This document shows, one piece after another, positions 8,007 through 15,870 of a stretch of 64,000 nt of DNA. The stretch is from the NCBI GenBank assembly GCA_902623685.1, contig CACNUQ010000001.1:62001-126000 (forward strand), read 5' to 3'. The position numbers and the translations under genes were made by a program. The DNA comes from an uncultured SAR86 cluster bacterium. GTDB lineage: Bacteria > Pseudomonadota > Gammaproteobacteria > Magnimaribacterales > D2472. The notes below the pieces were generated by a model. That model made no database searches, had not been told where the DNA came from, and saw only the letters and a list, made by a program, of their open reading frames with translations. How positions within the stretch are numbered: position 1 is the first letter of the stretch; the number at the start of each line of letters is the position of its first letter.

Positions 8007-8423
8007 ATGAGTTTTTCAAATTATTTAGACAGTGTTGCCAAACCTTTTGTAGGCTTGGCCCCATGGATTTTAAGATTCGTCTTAGGGGTGTCATTTATTC
8101 TTCATGGTTTAGGTAAATTTCCATTACCTCCTGAAAAAATGGTGCCTTGGTTCGAGAGTATGGGATTTTTTGCACCAGAAATAGTGACTAGTTTAGTCGC
8201 GATTGGAGAGGTTGGAGCTGGAGCTGCAGTTATTATTGGTGGCTTTTTAGGGAGAGCAGGGCATTTAGTCACCCGTCTTGGCGGTGGCGCTGTAGTAGTC
8301 ATAATGATTGGAGCATTTTATCTAGCGCATCCTGACTGGTTTATTACACAAAAGTTATTTATGAGTGAACAAATATTCATATTTGCATTAGGCCTTTATT
8401 TTGCAATTAAGGGCAATGATTAA
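8007..8423 (+). CDS. DoxX-family membrane protein
   Basis: A 138-residue, four-span membrane protein. FVLGVSFILHGLGKF near the start and LVAIGEVGAGAAVIIGGFLGR in the middle are the DoxX/SURF4-like pattern. DoxX proteins are poorly understood; some are linked to redox or sulphur metabolism. The ATG at 8007 is preferred over one at 7938 because CGGAG precedes it closely and the extra residues add no recognisable segment. It precedes the Fur box and is transcribed toward it, so it is not obviously under iron control. Confidence 0.85.
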   Translation: MSFSNYLDSVAKPFVGLAPWILRFVLGVSFILHGLGKFPLPPEKMVPWFESMGFFAPEIVTSLVAIGEVGAGAAVIIGGFLGRAGHLVTRLGGGAVVVIMIGAFYLAHPDWFITQKLFMSEQIFIFALGLYFAIKGND

Positions 8424-8446
8424 AGTTTAAAAAAGCTTGCATTTGT

Positions 8447-8479
8447 AAATGAGAATGATTATCATTTTCATTCTCATTT
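8447..8479. promoter_or_regulatory. Fur box upstream of the TonB receptor
   Basis: A 33-bp site with perfect 12-bp inverted arms, AAATGAGAATGA (8447-8458) and TCATTCTCATTT (8468-8479). Inside it lies AATGAT-T-ATCATT (8454-8466), close to the classical 7-1-7 Fur core. Overlapping half-sites like these usually bind two Fur dimers. It sits 51 bp before the receptor ATG, where iron-loaded Fur would block transcription. Repression in iron-replete cells is the expected outcome. Confidence 0.85.
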
Positions 8480-8529
8480 AGGCTATTTAGTCTCTTTGAG
8501 CGTATTTACTTTTAAGGAGAATAAATTTC

Positions 8530-10731
8530 ATGGAAAACAAATGGCCTAATATTCAAACAAAAATACATTTTGTAATTATGGGATTGCTTGCAATTCTATT
8601 TTTTGTTCCAGCTTTTGCTGATACAAATTATGATCTTGAGACAATCGAATCTGTCAGTATCATAGGAACCTTTCAAGATCCGTCAGATGTTCCCGGATCT
8701 GTAACAGTAATTTCCAACGAAGATCTGCAAAAAGTAATTGATACAGATATCCATAAAATTCTTTCTGCAGTTCCTGGAGTTTTCTTTAGAACAGAAGATG
8801 GTTATGGTTTAAGACCAAATATCTCTATTCGAGGAACAAGTTTAGATAGATCTGGAAAAATATCTATAATGGAAGATGGAGTATTGGTTGCACCCGCACC
8901 ATATACATCTGCATCGGCATATTATTTCCCAACTACTGCAAGAATTCATGCTGTTGAAGTTCTAAAAGGACCATCTGCAATTACTCAAGGTCCTAGCACT
9001 ATTGGTGGAGCTTTAAATCTTATAAGTACACCTATCCCTACTGAAGGAAAAGGTAAATTTGTCCAAGAGCTTGGTGATAATGGCATGACTAGATCTCACT
9101 TAGTTGTGGGTGGAGAGAGTGGTTCATTTGGTGGCATGGTTGAATTCCATGAACATGCTACTGATGGATTTGATTCTATTGCTAATGTAGGAGGCGACAC
9201 TGGTTTTCAAAAGTCTGACATGTTAGTCAAACTTAGATATACATCAGGAGATCATCAGTTATTATTCAAGTTTCTTGACTTAGATGAGTCTTCTGAACAG
9301 ACATATGTTGGCCTTTCTCAGGCAAGTTTCAATAAGAATCCAAGAATGCGTTATGGCATGACTCAGTACGACATGATGGATAATGATGGAGAGCAGGAAT
9401 CCATCACATATAAAGGGTCTTTTGGTAATTTTGATGTTATTTTTACATCGTTTAGCAATGATTATCACAGAGACTGGTTTAAGGTAGATAAAGCTAATAA
9501 TAGCAAGACAGGCGGAGTGAGTAACAGTATAAATGGCGTTATTGAGGCAGCAAATGCTGGTAATGCAATTGCTCAAGGGATTCTTGATGGTACGCAAGCT
9601 ACTGAAGTAAAGTTAAAGCATAATAATAGATTCTATGGCAATGAAGGGATCCAGTTTCAAGTATCTACCGATATAGAAAATCATTCTATAACATTTGGTT
9701 ACAGAGACTTAGAAGACTATGAAAGCAGAGATCAGGGATATGAATGTTTCCAGCAAAGAAGTAATCGAACAAATTCAGCCCTTTATGTTTGTGGTAGTGG
9801 TTTCACTGGTAGTAATAACAGATTAAGAGAAACAGAAGCTACTTCATATTTTCTTCAAGATACTATCTCAATGGATAAACTTACCTTAACTCTAGGTTAC
9901 AGATCAGAAGAGTACGACAAAGTTGAAAATAGATGGAAAGATGGGGTTAGTGGTAGTAGAAAAGTGCCAGATCCTAAATATGTTAATAAAACATCTACAG
10001 GAGATTATTCAACCTTCGGTATAGGTGCAACATATGATATGAATGAAAATCTTAAGCTTGTTGCAGGTTTCCACCAAGGAATGTCACCTGTATTTAATGG
10101 TGATGCGGAAGAAGCTGATAATATCGAATTAGGCTTTAGATATAACAAAGGCAGTACTGCTCTCGAAGTTATGTATTTCTCAAGCGATTATGCAAACTTA
10201 GTAGCAGAGTGTAAAAACTCTAATGGTGGAGACTGTGATCCTGGTGATACATTCGATGGAGGAGAAGTTGATGTTTCTGGCCTAGAAGTCGATGCATCAT
10301 ATATTGTTCAAGGCAATGGGGTAAGTTTTCCTATAGCTGTTACCTTCTCATCAACTGATGCTACTTTTGAAAATAGTTTCGATAGTGATTACTTTGGTGT
10401 GGTTGCATCTGGTGATGATCTTCCATATATTCCTAGTTCAGTCTTAGCACTAAGTGCAGGCTTCATAACTGAAGATGGCTGGAGTGGATATTTGAGAATG
10501 GCTGATCATGGAAGTTCTTGTTCTACAGCTCAGTGCGGTGCTTTTGAAAATATAGATTCATACAGCTATGTAGATCTTTCTATTAGAAAGAGAGTTAGCG
10601 AAAAGTTAGATGTGTACGGCGTTTTAGAAAACGCAACAGATAATGAGGATATTGCTGCTAGAGCTCCAAAGAGTGGGGCAAGATCACAAAAACCTCAAAC
10701 ATTTAAAGTAGGATTTAGTTATAAGTTATAA
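8530..10731 (+). CDS. TonB-dependent siderophore/iron receptor
   Basis: A 733-residue outer-membrane receptor with a signal peptide ending near FADTNYDLET, a plug domain (about 45-165, with NISIRGTSLDRSGKISIMEDG and EVLKGPSAITQGPSTIGGALNLIS) and a long barrel ending in GFSYKL. The plug resembles the FecA/ferric-siderophore group. The Fur box upstream supports uptake of iron in chelated form. Four cysteines occur in a surface-loop-like stretch around residues 557-569 and 656-661, which may form disulphides in extracellular loops. The ribosome site is AAGGAG shortly before the ATG. No siderophore synthesis genes are present in the window, so the ligand may be made by other organisms. Confidence 0.9.
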   Translation: MENKWPNIQTKIHFVIMGLLAILFFVPAFADTNYDLETIESVSIIGTFQDPSDVPGSVTVISNEDLQKVIDTDIHKILSAVPGVFFRTEDGYGLRPNISIRGTSLDRSGKISIMEDGVLVAPAPYTSASAYYFPTTARIHAVEVLKGPSAITQGPSTIGGALNLISTPIPTEGKGKFVQELGDNGMTRSHLVVGGESGSFGGMVEFHEHATDGFDSIANVGGDTGFQKSDMLVKLRYTSGDHQLLFKFLDLDESSEQTYVGLSQASFNKNPRMRYGMTQYDMMDNDGEQESITYKGSFGNFDVIFTSFSNDYHRDWFKVDKANNSKTGGVSNSINGVIEAANAGNAIAQGILDGTQATEVKLKHNNRFYGNEGIQFQVSTDIENHSITFGYRDLEDYESRDQGYECFQQRSNRTNSALYVCGSGFTGSNNRLRETEATSYFLQDTISMDKLTLTLGYRSEEYDKVENRWKDGVSGSRKVPDPKYVNKTSTGDYSTFGIGATYDMNENLKLVAGFHQGMSPVFNGDAEEADNIELGFRYNKGSTALEVMYFSSDYANLVAECKNSNGGDCDPGDTFDGGEVDVSGLEVDASYIVQGNGVSFPIAVTFSSTDATFENSFDSDYFGVVASGDDLPYIPSSVLALSAGFITEDGWSGYLRMADHGSSCSTAQCGAFENIDSYSYVDLSIRKRVSEKLDVYGVLENATDNEDIAARAPKSGARSQKPQTFKVGFSYKL

Positions 10732-10736
10732 CAGTT

Positions 10737-10927
10737 TTCTCATAGGAGGTTACCATCAAAAGTTGTGGTAGCTTTACTCCCTGAACCCTTCATTATGTTC
10801 CCTAAGACGAACACAGGGTTTACGGTAACCTCCTTTGAGGAACCTTCTCAAAAGGAGTCAATAGAAGGATAAGACTTCGATTCCCCTCATCCTGTTCTCT
10901 ATTCTCATCCGATTATAGGGTTTTTAT
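10737..10927 (+). ncRNA. Candidate structured RNA between receptor and tRNA-Ala
   Basis: A 276-bp gap without a plausible protein. By hand count 10741-10920 is 43% GC, clearly above the surrounding genes. GGAGGTTACC (10745-10754) is perfectly complementary to GGTAACCTCC (10824-10833), and flanking TTC/TCA and TGA/GAA extend the stem with a bulge. Inside, AACCC/GGGTT encloses TGTTC-CCTAAGAC-GAACA. A second domain can pair AATAGA..GGAT with ATCC..TCTATT (10860-10901). A T-run at 10921-10925 follows GGG and suggests a plus-strand 3' end. It does not match RNase P, tmRNA, SRP RNA or a normal 6S fold. It may be a small RNA or a structured 3' end of the receptor mRNA. Confidence 0.5.
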
Positions 10928-11007
10928 TGGCTCCTTGCGAGAGTTTTTCTATTTACTTAGACAATATTGCACTGCAAAAGATATCTAGTACAATTGTCAC
11001 CTTATAT

Positions 11008-11083
11008 GGGGCTATAGCTCAGCTGGGAGAGCACCTGCTTTGCAAGCAGGGGGTCGGCGGTTCGATCCCGCCTAGCTCCACCA
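11008..11083 (+). tRNA. tRNA-Ala (anticodon TGC)
   Basis: A complete 76-base cloverleaf. The acceptor stem pairs GGGGCTA with TAGCTCC and includes the G3-U70 pair that identifies alanine tRNA. The D-arm contains AGCTCAGCTGGGAGAGC, the anticodon stem CCTGC/GCAGG holds loop TTTGCAA with anticodon TGC at 11041-11043, and the T-loop is TTCGATC. The CCA end is encoded (11081-11083). It stands alone and is not part of an rRNA operon here; its 3' end lies 4 bp from the stop of the convergent hydrolase gene. Confidence 0.98.
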
Positions 11084-11087
11084 TGAG

Positions 11088-11981
11088 TTATTCAATTACC
11101 ATTAAATCTTCTGCTACCTTTATATTGCCACTAAAAGTTCGTCTAGTTTCTTGAAGAATTTCATCAGGAGTTGAGCCCCAAAAAAGTATATGAGATAGCA
11201 ATAAAAGTTGAGGCTTAGCTTTTGAGGCTATCTCTCCGACTTCAAGCGTTGATGTGTGATGACCTTGGTGATATTTTTGCCAATCTTTCGTTTTTTCTAG
11301 AAATCCAGCTTGAGAGTAGACTTCATGAACTAATATGTCTGCTTTATAAGCTAATTTCTCTATTGTCTTGGATGGCCCAGTATCTCCTGAAAATACAATG
11401 ACTTTATCTTCTGTAGTGAATTTAAAACCGTAAGCATCATCAAAACTTCCATGCGGAACCTTAAATGCTTCAACTTTTACATTTTCATCCTCGTATATTA
11501 ATCCTTCTTCAATAGATTTAAATTTATATTTATAGCCTTTTTTATTTGATGGTTGTGTGCCAAAAATTCTGTAATTAATGTCTTCTTCGTATGCCATAAG
11601 AATAGAACTTGCCATTTTATCTAATCCGCTTGGCCCAAATAATTTCATTTCCTTATCCCTGCCCATAATCCATGGAGTGAGCAATAAATCTGCCAAGCCT
11701 GCAGAATGGTCAGAGTGAATATGAGTTAAAAAAGCATATTCAAGATTTTTAACAGATAATGCTTTTATATTTCCTCCCCATTCTGGAGAGAGAGCGGCAG
11801 CACTTCTGACAACGCCTGGTCCAAAATCAACTAAGTAGGCTTGATCATTTACTATTACTGCATAAGCTGAACCTTTTCTTTCCGGATCAGGATTGGGAGT
11901 ACCGGAACCCAGCACTATTAATTTAGTCGCAGCATTTAAAATGAATGGTAAGAGCAACAATGGTAAAAATAATTTTTTCAT
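11088..11981 (-). CDS. Secreted metallo-beta-lactamase-fold hydrolase (RNase Z/arylsulfatase-like)
   Basis: A 297-residue protein with an N-terminal signal peptide (MKKLFLPLLLLPFILNAA) followed by a complete metallo-beta-lactamase fold. LIVLGSGTPNPDPERKGSA, THIHSDHSAGL (zinc motif HxHxDH), FSGDTGPS and the late LLLLSHILFWG are in the order seen in RNase Z and arylsulfatase-type enzymes. Because it is exported it is unlikely to process tRNA; a periplasmic esterase or sulfatase acting on an organic substrate is more likely. It is convergent with tRNA-Ala and divergent from the DUF2721 gene. Confidence 0.82.
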   Translation of the reverse strand: MKKLFLPLLLLPFILNAATKLIVLGSGTPNPDPERKGSAYAVIVNDQAYLVDFGPGVVRSAAALSPEWGGNIKALSVKNLEYAFLTHIHSDHSAGLADLLLTPWIMGRDKEMKLFGPSGLDKMASSILMAYEEDINYRIFGTQPSNKKGYKYKFKSIEEGLIYEDENVKVEAFKVPHGSFDDAYGFKFTTEDKVIVFSGDTGPSKTIEKLAYKADILVHEVYSQAGFLEKTKDWQKYHQGHHTSTLEVGEIASKAKPQLLLLSHILFWGSTPDEILQETRRTFSGNIKVAEDLMVIE

Positions 11982-12043
11982 ATTTGATATATCAGATTAC
12001 AATTTATTAATAGATTAAATAATACAGTTAATTTGTCATAACA

Positions 12044-12520
12044 ATGCCAGAATATTTATCCATTTCTCAAATTATGCAATCAGCTGTCACTCCAGTGTTT
12101 TTGTTGGCTGGAATTGGCGCGTTGTTAAGTGTCATGACAGGAAGGCTAGGAAGGATTACTGATAGACTAAGATATCTTCAAATTTTTATTTGTAAGGTAG
12201 ATTCTGATGATAAAGAGATATTGCTTTCAAATCGCAAAAGACTTATTTCAAGAGCTAAATTTATAAATACATCAATTTTCTTTTGTGCTCTTAGCGGATT
12301 GATTGTATGTATTGTTATTGGTTCGTTATTTGTTGGCGGCATTTATCAAATATTACTGGATGGCTTTATTTCTGTTGCATTTATTTTTTGCATGCTGTGT
12401 TTAATACTTGCCCTTATTTTTTTAATTTTTGAAATTTTGTTTGCTACAAAAACTTCTCGTAAAAACTTACTTAAAACTGAAACAGTGATATCTAAATATC
12501 TCGATGATAGCGGGAAATAG
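12044..12520 (+). CDS. DUF2721 family membrane protein
   Basis: A 158-residue membrane protein. The N-terminal ISQIMQSAVTPVFLLAGIGALLSVMTGRLGRITDRLRYL is the characteristic start of DUF2721, with a first span, then a basic amphipathic segment, and two further spans (about residues 80-130). Function is unknown across the family. It ends 3 bp before the shikimate-kinase-like gene, so the two are likely cotranscribed. Confidence 0.82.
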   Translation: MPEYLSISQIMQSAVTPVFLLAGIGALLSVMTGRLGRITDRLRYLQIFICKVDSDDKEILLSNRKRLISRAKFINTSIFFCALSGLIVCIVIGSLFVGGIYQILLDGFISVAFIFCMLCLILALIFLIFEILFATKTSRKNLLKTETVISKYLDDSGK

Positions 12521-12523
12521 TTC

Positions 12524-13015
12524 GTGAGTTTATCTATATCACTTATTGGGATGGCAGGAGCTGGCAAGTCATCAATTGCATCTGAGCTTGCGAGTAAATT
12601 AGATTTTAAAACAATTGATTCTGATAAGATGATCGAGCAATCCCAAGACTCATCTCTTCAGGGAATACTCGATCTTTTGGGGTATGAAAGATTTAAGAGG
12701 ATTGAAGAAGAAATTCTTTTAAGTGTCGATTTTAATAAAATTATTTTATCTACTGGCGGCAGCGCTGTTTATAGTCAAAAAGCTATGGAATATCTAATGC
12801 AGAACTCAAAAGTATTTTTTTTAGAAGTTCCATTAAACATCATTCTTGAAAGAGTTGAAAATTTTTCTCAGAGAGGATTTATAAAATCACCTGATCAGAC
12901 TATTAGTGATGTTTTTGAGGAACGAGAATATTTATATAAAAAATATTGCCATCATGTAATTGACAACTCTTTTGATGTCTCTAATGGAGTCTCTCAAATT
13001 CTAGAATTATGCTAA
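12524..13015 (+). CDS. Shikimate-kinase-like P-loop kinase
   Basis: A 163-residue P-loop kinase. GMAGAGKSS (about residues 9-17) is the Walker A loop, FKTIDSDKMI supplies the aspartate pair, YERFKRIEEEIL corresponds to the arginine segment after it, and LSTGGSAVYS replaces the usual substrate motif GGG. It is near the normal length for AroK. The changed glycine motif means either a divergent shikimate kinase or a relative acting on another small alcohol. Start is GTG at 12524. It overlaps the convergent pantothenate kinase gene by 9 bp. Confidence 0.75.
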   Translation: MSLSISLIGMAGAGKSSIASELASKLDFKTIDSDKMIEQSQDSSLQGILDLLGYERFKRIEEEILLSVDFNKIILSTGGSAVYSQKAMEYLMQNSKVFFLEVPLNIILERVENFSQRGFIKSPDQTISDVFEEREYLYKKYCHHVIDNSFDVSNGVSQILELC

Positions 13016-13828
13016 ATTTTTTATTCTCTCTAACACTCCAATTACATTAGCATATTGTCTATTTTCTCCATAGACACCAGTCACTCCAGCTAATTTCAAC
13101 CTTTCATTGATTCCATTTATAACAAGTGAAAGTAAAGATGTTCTCCCAATAAAGTAAGCTTTTTTAGAGCCTATTAAAAGTGCATTAAGGTAAGCAATTG
13201 TGCCTATAACCTCGCCAATACAGTTGCATAATGCAGCTGATGTATTTTCTATAGTGTCAGCATTGGAAAATTTTGCTTTTCCAAAATTAACAGCGGTAAG
13301 ATCTGGAGATAAATTTCCTATCTTATTTACCGCATCTCCAATTAGAAGATCTAGATGATTTCTTAAACCCTTTTCCCCAAATTCATTTATCTCATGTCCT
13401 GAACCATTTTCAAATAATAAATGCCCAAGACCCTCAAGCATCCCACCGCCAACGGCAATTCCTCCGAGATGATTAAAATTGTTATTATCTACGTGGACGC
13501 ATGCTGTGCCAGTTCCAGCACTTACAACAAGCGCAGGCTCATCTCTTAATTTATAGAGTTTTTTTGCACCAAGACCAATTGCATCGATTTCATTCACCTT
13601 TATAATTTTTTTTGACATCAAACTGTCATCAAGATCAGATGATTTGCCGCCTGTAACCCCAAATACTTCAACCTTTGATATTGGAATATCAAATTTAGAA
13701 AGTATTTTTTTTATAAGATCAGTAGTTATATTTTGACTTGAAGAGGGAGTGCTGAAGAACTGAGCAGAGTTTTTAGAGAATATAGCTATATCTGTATTTG
13801 AAATTCCAAAGTCAAAGGCTGCTAGCAT
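13007..13828 (-). CDS. Type II pantothenate kinase
   Basis: A 273-residue ASKHA-fold protein. It opens with AAFDFGISNTDIAI, the phosphate-1 motif, and has VSAGTGTACVHV and GGIAVGGGMLEGLGHLLF, as in staphylococcal and eukaryote-like type II pantothenate kinases. It would phosphorylate pantothenate as the first step of coenzyme A synthesis. Type I (CoaA) or type III (CoaX) enzymes are the usual forms in Gammaproteobacteria, so type II is notable. The start overlaps the stop of the small upstream gene by one base. CoaD, a later step of the same pathway, is at 34.9 kb. Confidence 0.82.
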   Translation of the reverse strand: MLAAFDFGISNTDIAIFSKNSAQFFSTPSSSQNITTDLIKKILSKFDIPISKVEVFGVTGGKSSDLDDSLMSKKIIKVNEIDAIGLGAKKLYKLRDEPALVVSAGTGTACVHVDNNNFNHLGGIAVGGGMLEGLGHLLFENGSGHEINEFGEKGLRNHLDLLIGDAVNKIGNLSPDLTAVNFGKAKFSNADTIENTSAALCNCIGEVIGTIAYLNALLIGSKKAYFIGRTSLLSLVINGINERLKLAGVTGVYGENRQYANVIGVLERIKNLA

Positions 13829-14031
13829 TATTTCTTAGCATCGTCTTTTACTTCTTCTGCTTTACCCTCAATAATTGTAGATCTATTTTTAAAAAAAGAT
13901 TTTCTTCGACGATTTCCCCATTTGATTCTGTCATCTCGATCCATCTGTTTTTTAGACGCTCTAATTTTTCCAAGGTTCATAAAGACAAATAGTGAGAATA
14001 TAGCCAGAATGCTAAAAAAAATAGCATTCAT
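13828..14031 (-). CDS. Small basic single-span membrane protein
   Basis: A 67-residue protein with one N-terminal membrane span (about residues 2-20) followed by a highly charged cytoplasmic tail containing RRRK and ending in an acidic/lysine-rich stretch. I recognise no family. It begins at the base just before the stop of the Bax-inhibitor-like gene and shares one base with the pantothenate kinase gene, so it is embedded in an operon. That tight packing is the best evidence that it is real. Confidence 0.6.
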   Translation of the reverse strand: MNAIFFSILAIFSLFVFMNLGKIRASKKQMDRDDRIKWGNRRRKSFFKNRSTIIEGKAEEVKDDAKK

Positions 14032-14772
14032 CTATCTGCTTCTAAGTTTCATTAGAAGTCGAAGTATTTCAATGTATAACCATACCAAAGTGACCATCAG
14101 TGAAAAAGCTCCATACCATTCCATGTATTTTGGTAAGCCTTGTTCCGCACCTTCTTCAATAAAATCAAAGTCTAAAACAAGATTAAGCGCTGCAATTCCA
14201 ACAACGAATAACGAAAATCCTATTCCAAACATTCCATTTGAGTGAATAAAACCAATGCCTGAACCAAAAAACGACATGATAAAACTGACGAGATATAAAA
14301 GAGCAATACCCATGGTTGCTGAGAAAATCATTAGTCTAAAGTTTTCTGTGGGTTTAATGATGCCACTTTTATAACAAAATAATAAGGATGCTAGAATACC
14401 AAAAGTTAGCCCTATTGCTTGTATACCGATGCCGGGATATTGAGCTTCTGCAAATACTGTAATTCCTCCAAGAGCAATTCCCTCAAAACCTGCATAAAAT
14501 GGTGCAGTGGTTCCAGCTTTTGCAGGATTTCTAAAGATTGTAACGAAAGCAAGAATTGTTCCAATGATTAAGCCGGGCATTGCCAATGCAGGCACATTCC
14601 AACCAATAAATGCTCCACCAAAACAAAGTGATAATAAAATAGCTGTTTTATTTACAGCTCCGTCTAGAGTCATCCTCTCTGACTGAGGAACTGCACCGGT
14701 ATCATCAAAATTTCTTGTAAAGGCTGGATTTCCCGATCTTCCAAAAGTATTTAAAGCAGAGTGTTTAGACAT
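14032..14772 (-). CDS. Bax inhibitor-1/YccA-like membrane protein
   Basis: A 246-residue protein with a soluble N-terminal stretch (about 45 residues, NTFGRSGNPAF) and seven predicted spans, including FYAGFEGIALGGITVFAE and the C-terminal LDFDFIEEGAEQG then WYGAFSLMVTLVWLYIEILRLL. This is the BaxI_1 arrangement found in many bacteria. Members form pH-sensitive membrane channels or act in membrane stress, but bacterial roles are mostly unknown. A good AGGAGA site precedes the ATG. It lies in the minus-strand block between the diheme cytochrome and pantothenate kinase. Confidence 0.85.
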   Translation of the reverse strand: MSKHSALNTFGRSGNPAFTRNFDDTGAVPQSERMTLDGAVNKTAILLSLCFGGAFIGWNVPALAMPGLIIGTILAFVTIFRNPAKAGTTAPFYAGFEGIALGGITVFAEAQYPGIGIQAIGLTFGILASLLFCYKSGIIKPTENFRLMIFSATMGIALLYLVSFIMSFFGSGIGFIHSNGMFGIGFSLFVVGIAALNLVLDFDFIEEGAEQGLPKYMEWYGAFSLMVTLVWLYIEILRLLMKLRSR

Positions 14773-14832
14773 AAATATTCTCCTAAAAAAGCTATTATGA
14801 ATTACTTATGGGCTTAAGCACAAATTTAAAGG

Positions 14833-15870
14833 TTAAAGCTTATCTATCCAATCTGAAATAAGTTCTATACCTGTTTCGTCTGAAAGTGCTCTTCCTGATT
14901 CTGGCATCATGATCCCTGGATCAAGTGACTTCATTCTATAAAGGAGGATTGAATCACTAGGATGACCTGGAACTATTGAATATTTTAAATTACCACTTGC
15001 ACGTCCAGCAGCAACTGGTTTTTTATAAATTCCAATTTGCTCTTTACCTCTTTCAGTATAATTTAAGTATAAGCCTGTGGTATCTGCTGAGCCACCTGGA
15101 ATATGACAATGGCCACAATTAATATCAAGGTATGCCCTAGCTCTATCTTCTAGTAAAGCATTAACATCTGCATAATTAGATATTGAGGCTGATCCAAGAT
15201 TTTCATTTATCCACCCTAAAGCTGCCCAGTAAACTAATTGATTCATTTCCCCATTTTTATATTGCACTATCTTATTCATATTTCTTGCCTTAGGTCCAAT
15301 GGGAGTCATTACTTTTTTTAATTGATGGCATTCCTTACATTGGTTCTGATTTGGCGCTCGATATCTTATATTAATAATTTCTCCTGACGAGTTTATGAAT
15401 CTAGTAGGAATTGTTGCACCAGCAATCGCTCTTTTCGCATCTGTTTGATCCTCATTCCAAACATAGCTTATTGCCTCCCAGCCATCGTTGGTATTAATTA
15501 ATAGGCGAGTCTCTAGTAATTCTGCTGCCATTGGACCATTCTTATTAAGATATGCAAAAGTTTTAATAAGAACTGAGCCAACCGGGAAAATAAAAACTTT
15601 ATTTTTTACATAGCCAATTTTTTCTCCTTTAGGTACGTATACAAAACGAAGCTTATCAGTCTCATCTGAAAATAATGCACTTTTTAAAGAGTATGGGTGA
15701 ACATCTTCTACAGGTATTTGATTTTTTAAATCTTTAAAAAAACCATATTGTGATAAAAATTTAGGTGTATTTAAAAAATTTTCAAAATCGTAATCGCTTA
15801 TGTTTTGAGACTTAGATTCAAAACAAATGAATAAAGTAATTAATAAGGATATTTTTTTAAAAAGTTTCAT
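14833..15870 (-). CDS. Diheme c-type cytochrome-like protein (HNE_0200/SO2930 family)
   Basis: A 345-residue exported protein. Met at 15870 gives a signal peptide (MKLFKKISLLITLFICF); a TTG 18 bases upstream is also possible. It contains two CxxCH heme-binding motifs, CKECH in the middle and CGHCH near residue 250, and a C-terminal PGIMMPESGRALSD stretch typical of the heme-ligand methionine region. This protein family is known to occur next to a parallel beta-helix protein, as here, and the two reading frames overlap by 14 bp. It is probably a periplasmic electron-transfer or oxidoreductase subunit; its partner is unknown. Confidence 0.8.
   Translation of the reverse strand: MKLFKKISLLITLFICFESKSQNISDYDFENFLNTPKFLSQYGFFKDLKNQIPVEDVHPYSLKSALFSDETDKLRFVYVPKGEKIGYVKNKVFIFPVGSVLIKTFAYLNKNGPMAAELLETRLLINTNDGWEAISYVWNEDQTDAKRAIAGATIPTRFINSSGEIINIRYRAPNQNQCKECHQLKKVMTPIGPKARNMNKIVQYKNGEMNQLVYWAALGWINENLGSASISNYADVNALLEDRARAYLDINCGHCHIPGGSADTTGLYLNYTERGKEQIGIYKKPVAAGRASGNLKYSIVPGHPSDSILLYRMKSLDPGIMMPESGRALSDETGIELISDWIDKL

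Noticed and set aside
10870-10885. T-arm-like TTCGATTCCCC, hinting at a tRNA or tmRNA end
   Set aside because: The bases before the loop (AAGAC) do not pair with CCCCT, and no acceptor or anticodon arm is nearby.
10746-10925. 6S RNA (ssrS), because CTCCCTGAACCC resembles the 6S bubble and the length fits about 180 nt
   Set aside because: The two ends do not pair to make the long 6S closing stem; the perfect stem closes after only 90 nt, and the genes usual near ssrS are absent.
10927-11154. A 75-codon plus-strand open frame
   Set aside because: It reads straight through tRNA-Ala and into the antisense of the hydrolase gene; it has no ribosome site or recognisable sequence.
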